From positions 62,001 through 126,000 of the forward strand of contig NZ_JAARLZ010000013.1 of assembly GCF_011759365.1 (NCBI RefSeq): a stretch of DNA of 64,000 bases, given 5' to 3'. Source of the DNA: Luteibacter anthropi. Its GTDB lineage: Bacteria > Pseudomonadota > Gammaproteobacteria > Xanthomonadales > Rhodanobacteraceae. This document shows, piece after piece, positions 54,999 to 63,815 of this stretch. A model generated the notes under the pieces. The model did not search any database. It was not told the DNA's origin and saw only the letters and a program-made list of their open reading frames with translations. Every line of letters starts with the position of its first letter. Position 1 is the stretch's first letter. The position numbers were made by a program, and so were the translations under genes.

Positions 54999-56606
54999 TC
55001 AGAGGTTCTGGTAATTCGGCCCCGAGCCGCCTTCCGGCGTCACCCAGGTGATGATCTGGTAAGGGTCCTTGATATCGCAGGTCTTGCAGTGCACGCAGTT
55101 AGCCGAATTGATCTGCAGGCGCTTGCCCGCTTCGTCCTGCACGATCTCGTACACGCCAGCCGGGCAAAAGCGCTGGCAGGGGTTGCCGTACTCGGTGGTG
55201 CACCGGTCGACGCAGATCGAGGTGTCGGCCACCTCCAGGTGAACCGGCTGGTCTTCGTCGTGCTCGGTGGCGGCGAAGTAAACACTGGCGAGGCGGTCAC
55301 GCGGTGCCAGCGTGCGCTCCACGTAATCCTTTTTCGGTGCCTCGTACTTGCCGAGCTTGTGCAGCGACGACCAGTCGGCGTGGTTTCTCAGGGTCCACGG
55401 CGACTTGCCGCCAGTGACGGTTTCCCAGGCCGCATTGATGAGGCCCCACCACAGCCCCTTGTTGAAACCGGGGCGGATATTGCGGACCTTCTTCAGCTCG
55501 TCGACCACGGCCGAGCTGCGCAGCTTCGCGTCCCAGCCCTTGCTGTCCAGCGACGAGGCGACCAGATGTTCGGCGGCCAGCATGCCCGAGGCGATGGCCT
55601 GGTGGGTGCCCTTGATCTTGGGCACGTTGACCAGGCCGGCCGAATCGCCGACGAGGACCGCGCCAGGCATTTCTACCTTCGGCAGTGACTGGAAGCCGCC
55701 TTCGACGATGGCGCGCGCGCCGGCCGACACGATGTTGCCGCCTTCGAGCAGGCCCTTCACGTTTGCATGGTGCTTGAACTGTTGGAACGCTTCGAAGGGC
55801 GAGAACTCCGGATCGGGATAATCCAGACCCACGACGAAGCCCACCGCCACGCGGTCGTGATCGAGGTGATAGAGGAAGCTACCGCCGTAGGTGTCGCTGG
55901 CCAGCGGCCAGCCCGTGGTGTGCACCACCTTGCCCGGTTCAACGCGGCCCGGCGGAAGCTGCCAGAGCTCCTTGATGCCGATGCCGTAGGTCTGCGGGTC
56001 GCTGTCCTTGTCCAGGTCGAATTTCTTGATCAGGGTCTTGCTGATGTGGCCGCGGCAGCCTTCGGCCAGCACGGTCACCTTCGCGCGGATGTCGATACCC
56101 TCGGTGTAACCGGGCTTGTGCGTACCGTCGCGCGCGATGCCCATGTCGCCGATGCGCACGCCGTTGACCGCGCCGGCCTCGTCGAACAGTGCCTCGGCAG
56201 CGGCGTAACCCGGAAAGACATCGACGCCCAGCGCTTCGGCCTGCGGTGCGAGCCATGCGCACATGGCGCCCAGGCTCACGATGACGTTGCCGTGGTTGTT
56301 CATCTGCGGAGGGGTCACGGGCAGCTTCGAGCCGCTCGCGTGGTCGCGCAGGATCCAGAACTCGTCCGTCGACACCGGCACGCAGACCGGCGGCGGGTTG
56401 CTGCGCCACTCGGGCAGCAGGCGGTCGAGCGGCGCGGTTTCGATCACCGCGCCGGACAGGATCTGGGCTCCGATGGTGGATGCCTTTTCAATGACGCAGA
56501 CGGATACGTCCGGGTTGAGCTGTTTCGTACGAATCGCAAACGCCAGGCCGGAGGGTCCGGCACCGACGACGACGATGTCGTATTCCATGGTTTCGCGTTC
56601 GCTCAT
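54999..56606 (-). CDS. electron transfer flavoprotein-ubiquinone oxidoreductase
   Basis: This inner-membrane-associated enzyme passes electrons from ETF to ubiquinone. About 535 residues from MSERETMEYD; the extension upstream is unlikely to be translated and an ATG six codons later is possible. The FAD motif VVGAGPSGLAFAIR is near the N-terminus. A C-terminal 4Fe-4S ferredoxin domain holds CVDRCTTEYGNPCQRFCPAG and NSANCVHCKTCDIKDP. It completes the ETF system with the etfBA genes on the same strand. Confidence 0.95.
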   Translation of the reverse strand: MSERETMEYDIVVVGAGPSGLAFAIRTKQLNPDVSVCVIEKASTIGAQILSGAVIETAPLDRLLPEWRSNPPPVCVPVSTDEFWILRDHASGSKLPVTPPQMNNHGNVIVSLGAMCAWLAPQAEALGVDVFPGYAAAEALFDEAGAVNGVRIGDMGIARDGTHKPGYTEGIDIRAKVTVLAEGCRGHISKTLIKKFDLDKDSDPQTYGIGIKELWQLPPGRVEPGKVVHTTGWPLASDTYGGSFLYHLDHDRVAVGFVVGLDYPDPEFSPFEAFQQFKHHANVKGLLEGGNIVSAGARAIVEGGFQSLPKVEMPGAVLVGDSAGLVNVPKIKGTHQAIASGMLAAEHLVASSLDSKGWDAKLRSSAVVDELKKVRNIRPGFNKGLWWGLINAAWETVTGGKSPWTLRNHADWSSLHKLGKYEAPKKDYVERTLAPRDRLASVYFAATEHDEDQPVHLEVADTSICVDRCTTEYGNPCQRFCPAGVYEIVQDEAGKRLQINSANCVHCKTCDIKDPYQIITWVTPEGGSGPNYQNL

Positions 56607-56796
56607 GGCTGGCTTACTCAAACTCGGCTGGCGGGGAAGGGCGGGCACCTCCCCGGCGCCCGCATGACCGTTCATTGTCCGGTTTCACCGGCGGAGGGGC
56701 AAATGGCTGTTTCAAACGGTTCATGCTGCGCTGCGGGGGCTTGCATGCTCTTCACATACCGCGTTCATAATCGTCTCACGCGCACACGGAGATCCC

Positions 56797-58197
56797 ATGA
56801 ACACGATGCCACCGGTCGCCGAGACCGACATGCGCCGCGCCACGCTGCTGCAGACGCTGCACTGGCTTGCCATTGGCCGGATCCAGCCCCAGGCCCTGGC
56901 CGATGTCTACCAGGACGCCATCGAGCGCCTGAACCCCCGCCTCAATGCCTACGTCGACTTCAGCGTATCGCTGATCCAGGAACAGTCTGCCGCGGCGGAC
57001 CGCCGCCGCCGCGATGGCGTCATCGGGCGCCTGGACGGCCTGCCGATCGCCATCAAGGACAACTTCGACGTCGCCGGTGTCACCACCCGCGCCGGCATGC
57101 GGCGCCGCAGCGTCGTGCCGGAAGAAGACGCCCACATCGTGGCGCGCCTGCGCGCCTCCGGCGCCGTCCTGCTGGGCAAGACCAACATGGACGAAGGTGC
57201 GCTGGGGCTTGCCACGAACAATCCTTTCCATGGCGCGACGCACAATCCGCATCGTCATGGATACACCGCTGGCGGCTCGTCGGGCGGTGCGGCGGCGGCC
57301 GTCGCCTCCGGCATGGCGGTGGCCGCCATCGGCTCGGACAGCCTCGGCTCGATCCGCGTGCCGGCGAGCTACTGCGGCGTCTATGCCCTGAAACCGACCC
57401 ATGGCGAGATTTCCGCCCGTGGTCTGGTGCCCGCCGCGCGCCGCCTGGATGCCGTGGGCCTGCTGGCGCGGGGTGTAGACGACCTCACCGTGCTGTTGCA
57501 GACCCTGGCCGGCTACGACGCTGACGATGCCCGCTCCCGTCGCCGCCGCGTTGCCTTCTCGCCGCCCGACTGGGAGCCGGGCAACCTGCGCACCGGTTTC
57601 CTGCCCGACCTTGCGGCCGTCGGTGTCGATACGGATGTGTGCGATGTCTTCAACGCGGCGCTGGGCCAGCTGAAGGGGGAGCTCGGCGAGCGTCGCCAGG
57701 TCGATTTCTCCGACTGGGATTTCGCCCGCACCCGCCGGGCGGGCCTGTTGCTGATGGAAGCAGAGATGCTTCATACCTTCGCTGCCGAACTGGCCGACGA
57801 GGCCTATCCGGTATCGGCGGGCTTCCGGCAGATGGTGGAATTCGCGGCGAACAAGTCCGCCGCTGATTACGTGGCTGCCGATCTCGTGCTCGACGCCGCC
57901 ACCCTCAAGATGCGTCGCCTGTTCGCGCAGGTGGACGTACTGGTGTTGCCGACGACACCGCAGGGTGCCTTCCCGCTCGACGGCCCGGCCCCTGCCTCGC
58001 AGGCCGACCTGTGCAGCTTTGCGAGTCTCGCCGGTTGTCCGTCAGTCAGCATCCCCATGGGTTTCCTGCCCAATGGATTGCCCATCGGCATGCAGCTGGT
58101 CGGTGCGCGTGGTTCGGACCTGCGCCTGCTGGAGCTGGCGGCCGTATGCGCATCTTCGCTCGACGCCGAGCCGGCCTATCCGGTGGAGCCTGCCTGA
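56797..58197 (+). CDS. amidase-signature family hydrolase
   Basis: The 466-residue protein carries the Ser-cisSer-Lys triad elements: the Lys in LPIAIKDNFDVAGVTT, the Gly/Ser loop TAGGSSGGAAAAVASG, and the nucleophile region GSDSLGSIRVPASYCG (commonly GTDTGGSIR). The substitution around LG is unusual but leaves the Ser in place. It is not obviously a GatA, which would pair with gatB/gatC. The substrate is unknown. The last 52 nt overlap the predicted alkB start. Confidence 0.88.
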   Translation: MNTMPPVAETDMRRATLLQTLHWLAIGRIQPQALADVYQDAIERLNPRLNAYVDFSVSLIQEQSAAADRRRRDGVIGRLDGLPIAIKDNFDVAGVTTRAGMRRRSVVPEEDAHIVARLRASGAVLLGKTNMDEGALGLATNNPFHGATHNPHRHGYTAGGSSGGAAAAVASGMAVAAIGSDSLGSIRVPASYCGVYALKPTHGEISARGLVPAARRLDAVGLLARGVDDLTVLLQTLAGYDADDARSRRRRVAFSPPDWEPGNLRTGFLPDLAAVGVDTDVCDVFNAALGQLKGELGERRQVDFSDWDFARTRRAGLLLMEAEMLHTFAAELADEAYPVSAGFRQMVEFAANKSAADYVAADLVLDAATLKMRRLFAQVDVLVLPTTPQGAFPLDGPAPASQADLCSFASLAGCPSVSIPMGFLPNGLPIGMQLVGARGSDLRLLELAAVCASSLDAEPAYPVEPA

Positions 58198-58814
58198 CCA
58201 CCTGGCAAGCCATCGGCCTGCCCGGCGCGGACGTCACGTTCGCGCCGGACTGGCTTGAGCGCGTCGAGGCCGACGCGCTGTTTGCTGTGCTTCACGACGA
58301 GATTCCATGGGAGGTGCATCGCCTGCGTATGTTCGGTCGCTGGGTGGATGCGCCGCGCCTGAATGCGTGGCTGGGTGATCCGGGGGCGAGCTACCGGTAT
58401 GCCGGCAACACCTTCGAGCCTTCGCCCTGGACGCCGACGCTGCTTGCATTGCGCGAGCGGGCAGAAGCGGCCTGTGGCGTGCGCTTCAACAGTGTGCTGG
58501 CGAATCTGTACCGCCATGGCGGTGAATACATGGGCTGGCATGCCGACGATGAAAAGGAACTGGGCCCGGAGCCGGTCATCGCATCCGTCAGCCTCGGCGC
58601 GCAGCGCACGTTCCGCTTTCGTGCGAGGGCAGGCGGCGATCCTGTCGCAGTAGAGCTTACCCACGGCAGTCTTCTACGCATGGGAGCCGGCACACAACGT
58701 CTCTACAAGCACGACATGCCGGTGCGTAAACGCATAGCGACGCCACGCCTCAACCTGACCTTCCGCTGGATCGAACCCGCGCCAGCCACCGAAACGCCGC
58801 TACCGCCTCTGTAG
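58146..58814 (+). CDS. alkB: AlkB-family 2-oxoglutarate/Fe(II) dioxygenase
   Basis: It probably repairs N-alkylated bases by oxidative dealkylation. The core contains LYRHGGEYMGWHADDEKELG with iron ligands H132 and D134, the third ligand H189 in LYKHDMPV, and PRLNLTFR, the 2-oxoglutarate-binding RxNxTxR motif. The only ATG in frame ahead of the domain is 58146, giving 222 residues and an overlap with the amidase gene. The TAG stop (58812-58814) is contributed by the following REP unit. Confidence 0.88.
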   Translation: MRIFARRRAGLSGGACLTTWQAIGLPGADVTFAPDWLERVEADALFAVLHDEIPWEVHRLRMFGRWVDAPRLNAWLGDPGASYRYAGNTFEPSPWTPTLLALRERAEAACGVRFNSVLANLYRHGGEYMGWHADDEKELGPEPVIASVSLGAQRTFRFRARAGGDPVAVELTHGSLLRMGAGTQRLYKHDMPVRKRIATPRLNLTFRWIEPAPATETPLPPL

Positions 58815-58968
58815 GAGCGCGCCTCGCGCGCGACCGTCCTCAATATCCATCCTCGCGAACGAAGCCTTGCGACGATCAGGCGAGCGCTCTACCGTCCGCA
58901 TGTTGATGCACACCTCTTCATCTGACATCGATCCGCCGGGGCGGTCGCGCACGAGGCGCGCTCCTACA
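58810..58968. repeat. two inverted REP-like units supplying stop codons to both neighbours
   Basis: Units at 58810-58836 and 58942-58968 face each other across about 105 nt between convergent genes. The GTAGGAG end of each overlaps an annotated stop: TAG 58812-58814 for alkB and, on the other strand, TAG 58966-58964 for the lipoprotein gene. Confidence 0.85.
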
Positions 58969-59572
58969 AGGGCGTAGTCGGGACCGTTGCGAACGTCCAG
59001 TCGACCACTTCGCCGGAAAGCGTGTCCATGGCCCTGCCAAAAGCCTCGACCACCTGCGGCACCTCCTTCCCGGCCACCGGTTCGCTGACCTCGAAGCGCC
59101 GGCTGCCCACGATGCGATGCTTGCGCGTATCGGCGATGACGGCGTCGTAGCGGATCGTCACCACGGGCTTGCCGTCCACGTAATCGGACTGGAACGCGGC
59201 CAGGCCACCACCCAGTTCGTAATCGGCGGCGAGGTTTCCGTCGTCGGTGCTCAGCGCGGGAATACGCCCCGTGTCGCGCAAGGCATTCGCGAGACGGTCG
59301 CGGAACAGATGCGGCCCGGTGTCGCTCCAGCGTGCGCCGGCATAGACAGTGATGGTGTTGGCCTGCGGCACGACCGCGATACGCGGGGTGTCGAGCACGC
59401 GCGGGGCATTCGGCGAGGCGACGCGCAGCGCCCAGCTTACCGGGGCGGGTGCCTGAGGCCGTGCGCCAGGTGCGGCAGGCAACGTGTACACCTTCGACAC
59501 CTCCTGCTTCGGCAGGATCGAGCACGCAGACAGCAGGGCGAACAGCGGCAGGGCGAGGCGGGCGCGGGTCAT
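58964..59572 (-). CDS. ABC-type transport auxiliary lipoprotein (PqiC-like)
   Basis: The 202-residue protein has lipobox LLSAC (C17) and the PqiC/ABC_trans_aux architecture: VSKVYTLPAAPGARP, then RIAVVPQANTITVYAGARWSDTGPHLFRDRLANALRDTG. It should sit on the inner face of the outer membrane and work with the MCE protein of the same operon. Its ATG overlaps the MCE gene stop. The stop codon lies in a REP unit. Confidence 0.85.
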   Translation of the reverse strand: MTRARLALPLFALLSACSILPKQEVSKVYTLPAAPGARPQAPAPVSWALRVASPNAPRVLDTPRIAVVPQANTITVYAGARWSDTGPHLFRDRLANALRDTGRIPALSTDDGNLAADYELGGGLAAFQSDYVDGKPVVTIRYDAVIADTRKHRIVGSRRFEVSEPVAGKEVPQVVEAFGRAMDTLSGEVVDWTFATVPTTPL

Positions 59573-60507
59573 GGGGTGAACTCCTGGGTCTTTTCGCGGC
59601 CGAACAGGTAACCGCTGGGGTTTTCGTCGAGGCGGCGGGTGATCGAGCGCAGCGAGCCCAGCGTGTCGCGCAGTTCGCGCAATGCCGGTGCCAGTTCGCC
59701 CAGGCTGGCGGCGCCACCGTTGATGGCGTCGCTGTTGTCGTTGAGCAGGCGGTCGATCGAGCTCATGGAGCGTTCCAGCGAGGCCATCGCCCGCTGCGCG
59801 CTCTCCAGTGTGGCCTTGCCCTGGCCTTCGACGAGGCCGTTGGCGTTGTGTACGAGTTTCTGGCTTTCGGCCAGGGTGTCGTTGGCCTGCTTCGTGGTGA
59901 CGGCGAGCTGCTTGATCAGCGTGCGGATGTCTTCGCGCTCGTCTGAAATGACGCCCGTGGTGCGGTCCAGGTGATCGAGGATGTGCTCGATGCGGTGGAC
60001 GTTGTCTTTCGACAGCAGCTGGTTCGCCCGCGCGGCGGCCTGGTTGATATTGGTGATGAGATCTTCGCCGTTGGACAGCAATCGCGCCAGCGGTGACGGG
60101 TCGGCGACGATGACCGGCACCTCGCCGTCGTGGCCCACGAGCAAGGCGCTGCCGGGTGACCCGCCGGAAAGCTGGATGATCGCCACGCCGGTGACACCGG
60201 TGAGGGCAAGCTTCGCGTGGGTATCACGGCGCAGCGGCGTGTCGCCGGTGACGCGGATGCGCGCCAGCACGCGACGCGGATCTTCCGGGTCGAGCTTCAG
60301 CTGCATCACGTCGCCGAGCCGGATGCCGTTGTACTGCACGGCGCCACCGCGCGAGAGCCCGGTGACGGCCTCGTTGAAGACGACGTCGTAGTAGTTCCAC
60401 TCCTGGTCGGAGTGCGCCTTGGCCAGCCAGACGCCGAAGATCAGGCCGGCGATCACGACGATCACCGTGAACAGGCCGATCAGGATGTGATGGGCACGGG
60501 TTTCCAT
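59569..60507 (-). CDS. MCE/MlaD-family lipid-transport protein
   Basis: The 312-residue protein has one N-terminal membrane anchor (HHILIGLFTVIVVIAGLIFGVWL). An MCE domain follows (YYDVVFNEAVTGLSRGGAVQYNGIRLGDV...LTGVTGVAIIQLSGG), then a long helical region (about 170-290) ending in a short Pro/Gly tail. MCE proteins form hexamers in the periplasm that pass lipids between membranes. It lies 4 nt after the ATPase gene. Confidence 0.9.
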   Translation of the reverse strand: METRAHHILIGLFTVIVVIAGLIFGVWLAKAHSDQEWNYYDVVFNEAVTGLSRGGAVQYNGIRLGDVMQLKLDPEDPRRVLARIRVTGDTPLRRDTHAKLALTGVTGVAIIQLSGGSPGSALLVGHDGEVPVIVADPSPLARLLSNGEDLITNINQAAARANQLLSKDNVHRIEHILDHLDRTTGVISDEREDIRTLIKQLAVTTKQANDTLAESQKLVHNANGLVEGQGKATLESAQRAMASLERSMSSIDRLLNDNSDAINGGAASLGELAPALRELRDTLGSLRSITRRLDENPSGYLFGREKTQEFTP

Positions 60508-60511
60508 GGAG

Positions 60512-61318
60512 TCAGTCCTTGCCTTGCGTGGCGGCGAAGGTGGCCGCGCGACCGCGCGGTCCGTTGAAGTACGCCTGTACCCAGGCATCGTCGGTGCGGG
60601 CCACTTCGTCGATGGGGCCCACGGCGAGCACGCGGCGCTGGGACAGCACCGCCACGCGGTCGCAGGTGGAATACAAGGTGTCCAGGTCGTGGGTGACCAG
60701 GAACACGGTAAGACCCAGCGCATCGCGCAGGGTGACGATGAGGCTGTCGAACGCGGCGGCGCTTATGGGATCGAGACCCGCCGTGGGTTCGTCCAGGAAA
60801 AGGATCTCCGGATCAAGTGCGAGCGCGCGGGCCAGCGCGGCACGCTTGATCATGCCGCCGGACAGCTGCGAGGGATACTTGCGCCCGGCGTCCACCGGCA
60901 GGCCGGCAAGGGCAAGTTTCACGCCGGCCAGGCGCTGGGCATCCGGACGAGGCAATCGCGCGTGCTCGACTAGCGGCAGGGCGACGTTCTCCGCGACGGT
61001 CAGCGACGAGAACAGCGCACCACTCTGGAACAGCACGCCGAAGCGGCGCTCCACGAGCGAGCGCCGGTCTTCCGGCAAGGCCAGCAGGTCTTCCCCGAAG
61101 ACACGCACTTCGCCGGCCACCGGACGTACCAGGCCTACGATGGTGCGCAACAGTACCGACTTGCCCGTGCCCGAGCCGCCGACGATGCCGATGATCTCCC
61201 CGCGGCGCACGTCGAGATCCAGATCCTCATGCACCGTTTGCGTGCCGAACCGGTTGACCAGGCCGCGGACCTGGATCACGGCATCCTGTGCCGGTGACTG
61301 GGCGGGAAGTGCATTCAC
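60512..61318 (-). CDS. MlaF-like ABC transporter ATPase
   Basis: The 268-residue protein starts with GTG, overlapping the permease stop (GTGA). Walker A is GGSGTGKS (47-54), the signature LSGGMIKRAALARAL, Walker B ILFLDEPTAGLDP, and the H-loop LVTHDLD. The sequence upstream stays open for about 860 more codons, but that is antisense to gcvT and other genes and not coding. It drives the MCE system encoded around it. Confidence 0.93.
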   Translation of the reverse strand: MNALPAQSPAQDAVIQVRGLVNRFGTQTVHEDLDLDVRRGEIIGIVGGSGTGKSVLLRTIVGLVRPVAGEVRVFGEDLLALPEDRRSLVERRFGVLFQSGALFSSLTVAENVALPLVEHARLPRPDAQRLAGVKLALAGLPVDAGRKYPSQLSGGMIKRAALARALALDPEILFLDEPTAGLDPISAAAFDSLIVTLRDALGLTVFLVTHDLDTLYSTCDRVAVLSQRRVLAVGPIDEVARTDDAWVQAYFNGPRGRAATFAATQGKD

Positions 61319-62457
61319 CAGCCCATTTCCATATAGAAGAGTGCGGCCACGGCATCGAGCAGGATCACCACGAAGATCGACTGCACCACGGCCGAGGTGG
61401 TGTGCTCGCCCACCGACTGGGCACTGCCGGAGACCTTGAAGCCTTCCATGCAGCCGATCACCGCGATCATGAAGGCGAACACGGGCGCCTTCGCCATGCC
61501 GACCAGGAACTGGGCGATCGACATATCGTCCTGGAACATCGTGAGGAACATCGACAGCGACATCTTCAGGGTGGCCATGCAGACCACGGCACCGCCCGCG
61601 ATGCCGGCCAGCATCGCCACGAAGGTGAGCAGGGGCAGGGCAATCAGCAGGGCCAGCGTGCGCGGCAGCACCAGCAGTTCCACCGGATCGAGGCCCAGCG
61701 TGCGGATGGCGTCGATTTCCTCGCGGGCCTTCATCGAGCCGATCTGCGCGGTGAACGCGCTGGCCGTGCGGCCAGCGAGCAGGATCGCCGTGAGCAGCAC
61801 GCCGAACTCGCGCAGGAAGGCGAAGCCGATGAGGTCTACCGTGAAGACGCTGGCGCCGTAACTGGCCAGCGCGGTGGCACCGAGGAAGGCGACCACCGCG
61901 CCCACCATGAAGGACAGCAGCGCCAGGATCGGCACGGCGTCGAGGCCGGTCTGCTCGATATGCGACACCAGCGAGGTGACCCGCCAGCGCGACGGACGCC
62001 AGCAGGTGGATGCGAAGCCCTGCAGGGTCACGCCGATGAAGCCCAGCAGCTTGGCCGTCTGTTTCCAGAACGAGGCCACGGCGTTGCCGATCCGCTCCAG
62101 CAGCACGACGAAGCCGGCATCGCGGACGGGCTTGCTGCCCTTGCAGTAGGTGTCGATGGCATCGGCGACCGTCTTCAGCAGGGCGCGTCGCGCCGCCGGA
62201 AGGCTGGTGTCCTGGGCCAGTGTCTGGGTGCGCGCGCTGCCTAGCAGTTCGGCAATGACGAAGGCGCCGGAGGTATCCATGGCGCCGAGGTCGTGGATAT
62301 CCACATGGACATCGCTGCCGATGCTGCCCGCCAGTTCGTTGGCGCGCCCCTGCAGATCGACATAGTGAGGCAGGGTCCAGTCGCCGCGCAGGCTCAGCCG
62401 GGCACCGCCCGCATCGCGGGTGAGGGAGACCGAACCGGGCAGGGATGGGGTCGTCAT
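61315..62457 (-). CDS. MlaE-family permease with N-terminal STAS domain
   Basis: 380 residues. The first ~100 form a STAS-like domain (LSLRGDWTLPHYVDLQGR...DIHDLGAMDTSGAFVIAEL), equivalent to MlaB. The rest is an MlaE permease with five to six helices, including REFGVLLTAILLAGRTASAFTAQIGSMKAREEIDAIRTLGLDP, the coupling motif. It is thus an MlaB-MlaE fusion and first gene of the four-gene operon. The mla-specific mlaC gene is absent, so a Pqi- or Mce-type assignment is equally possible. Confidence 0.93.
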   Translation of the reverse strand: MTTPSLPGSVSLTRDAGGARLSLRGDWTLPHYVDLQGRANELAGSIGSDVHVDIHDLGAMDTSGAFVIAELLGSARTQTLAQDTSLPAARRALLKTVADAIDTYCKGSKPVRDAGFVVLLERIGNAVASFWKQTAKLLGFIGVTLQGFASTCWRPSRWRVTSLVSHIEQTGLDAVPILALLSFMVGAVVAFLGATALASYGASVFTVDLIGFAFLREFGVLLTAILLAGRTASAFTAQIGSMKAREEIDAIRTLGLDPVELLVLPRTLALLIALPLLTFVAMLAGIAGGAVVCMATLKMSLSMFLTMFQDDMSIAQFLVGMAKAPVFAFMIAVIGCMEGFKVSGSAQSVGEHTTSAVVQSIFVVILLDAVAALFYMEMGW

Positions 62458-62563
62458 GAGGGAAGGCTAGCAGGACTGGATGTTGCGGTCGCGCTTGGCC
62501 TTGTGCCCCAAGGGCCCGATAATGGTCGACCGCTTCGCCCGCCATCCCCTTCAAGGTAAGACG

Positions 62564-63664
62564 ATGACCGACAAGACCGAACTGAATGCCTCCCACCGCG
62601 AGCTCGGCGCCCGCATGGTCGACTTCGGCGGCTGGGACATGCCGATCGCCTACGGCTCCCAGATCGAGGAACACCACGCCGTGCGCAAGGATGCCGGCAT
62701 GTTCGACGTGTCGCACATGACCGTGGTCGACCTCACCGGCGAGAAGACCCGCGACTTCCTCCGCAAGCTCGTCGCCAACAACGTCGACAAGCTCACCAGG
62801 TCGGGCAAGGCGCTGTACACCTGCATGCTCAACGAGGAGGGCGGGGTCATCGACGACCTCATCGTCTATTTCCTCCGCGAAGATTTCTTCCGCCTGGTGG
62901 TGAATGCCGCCACGCGCGTGAAGGACCTCGCATGGATCGAAAAACAGGCCGCCGCGTTCGGCGTGTCGGTCCGCGAGCGTCCGGAATTCGGCATGATCGC
63001 CGTGCAGGGTCCGAACGCCCGCGAGAAGCTGATCGGCCTGTTGCCGGCCGACGTCCAGGAGAAGGCCGGCAAGCTCGGCAAGTTCGCCGCCATCGAAACC
63101 GAAGGCCCGAATGGCATGCCGCTGTTCCTGGCCCGCACCGGCTACACCGGTGAAGACGGTTTCGAAGTGGTCGTGCCGAACACCCGCGTGGTCGAACTGT
63201 GGAACCTGCTCAAGGATGCCGGTGTCGCCCCGGCCGGCCTCGGCGCGCGCGACACCCTGCGCCTGGAAGCTGGCATGAATCTCTACGGCCAGGACATGGA
63301 CGAAACCGTCTCCCCGTGGGAAGCCGCGCTGGCCTGGACGATCTCGCTCGACGAAGGTCGCGACTTCATCGGCCGCGCCGCGCTCGAGCAGCACAAGGCC
63401 GACGGCGTGAAGCGCGTCATGGTGGGCCTGGTCATGGACGACAAGGGCGTGCTGCGCCACGGCCAGAAGGTGCTCACCGCCAACGGCGACGGCGAGATTT
63501 TGTCCGGCGGCTTCGCGCCCACGCTCAACAAGTCCATTGCCTTCGCCCGCATCCCGGCCGGCGAGCCGGGCGATGTCCGCGTGGACATCCGCGGCCGCGA
63601 GGTGCCGGTGCGCGTGGTGAAGTTCCCCTTCGTCCGCGACGGCCAGCCGATGGCCGGCATCTGA
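62564..63664 (+). CDS. gcvT: aminomethyltransferase, glycine cleavage T-protein
   Basis: It transfers the methylene group of the lipoyl-bound aminomethyl to tetrahydrofolate, releasing ammonia. The 366-residue protein starts [27 protein letters not shown], with [11 protein letters not shown], the catalytic Asp in [19 protein letters not shown], and [16 protein letters not shown] lies 8 nt before the ATG. gcvH follows after a terminator. No glycine riboswitch features were seen in the 106-nt upstream gap. Confidence 0.95.
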   Translation: MTDKTELNASHRELGARMVDFGGWDMPIAYGSQIEEHHAVRKDAGMFDVSHMTVVDLTGEKTRDFLRKLVANNVDKLTRSGKALYTCMLNEEGGVIDDLIVYFLREDFFRLVVNAATRVKDLAWIEKQAAAFGVSVRERPEFGMIAVQGPNAREKLIGLLPADVQEKAGKLGKFAAIETEGPNGMPLFLARTGYTGEDGFEVVVPNTRVVELWNLLKDAGVAPAGLGARDTLRLEAGMNLYGQDMDETVSPWEAALAWTISLDEGRDFIGRAALEQHKADGVKRVMVGLVMDDKGVLRHGQKVLTANGDGEILSGGFAPTLNKSIAFARIPAGEPGDVRVDIRGREVPVRVVKFPFVRDGQPMAGI

Positions 63665-63691
63665 TCCACACACGTATATATATGTAGTCAG

Positions 63692-63722
63692 GAGGGAGTG
63701 GCATGGCCACTCCCTCTCTTTC
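63692..63722 (+). terminator. intrinsic terminator between gcvT and gcvH
   Basis: GAGGGAGTGGC (63692-63702) and GCCACTCCCTC (63706-63716) form an 11-bp stem with a 3-nt loop, followed by TCTTTCC. Confidence 0.75.
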
Positions 63723-63815
63723 CATCCGGCGCCAGCTTTCCCGTCACGCCCAGACCGGTACAATTGGCCGCCACAATCACCGCAGCCCCGTACCGAGACA
63801 TCGAGGAGCACCCCC

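Noticed and set aside
1293-58968. Recurring palindromes considered as a dispersed CRISPR or as att sites
   Set aside because: Copies are single or inverted pairs scattered through intergenic gaps with no regular spacers, cas genes or integrase; they fit REP elements.
62458-62563. Glycine riboswitch upstream of gcvT
   Set aside because: The gap is only 106 nt, and no tandem glycine-aptamer elements or expression platform could be recognised.
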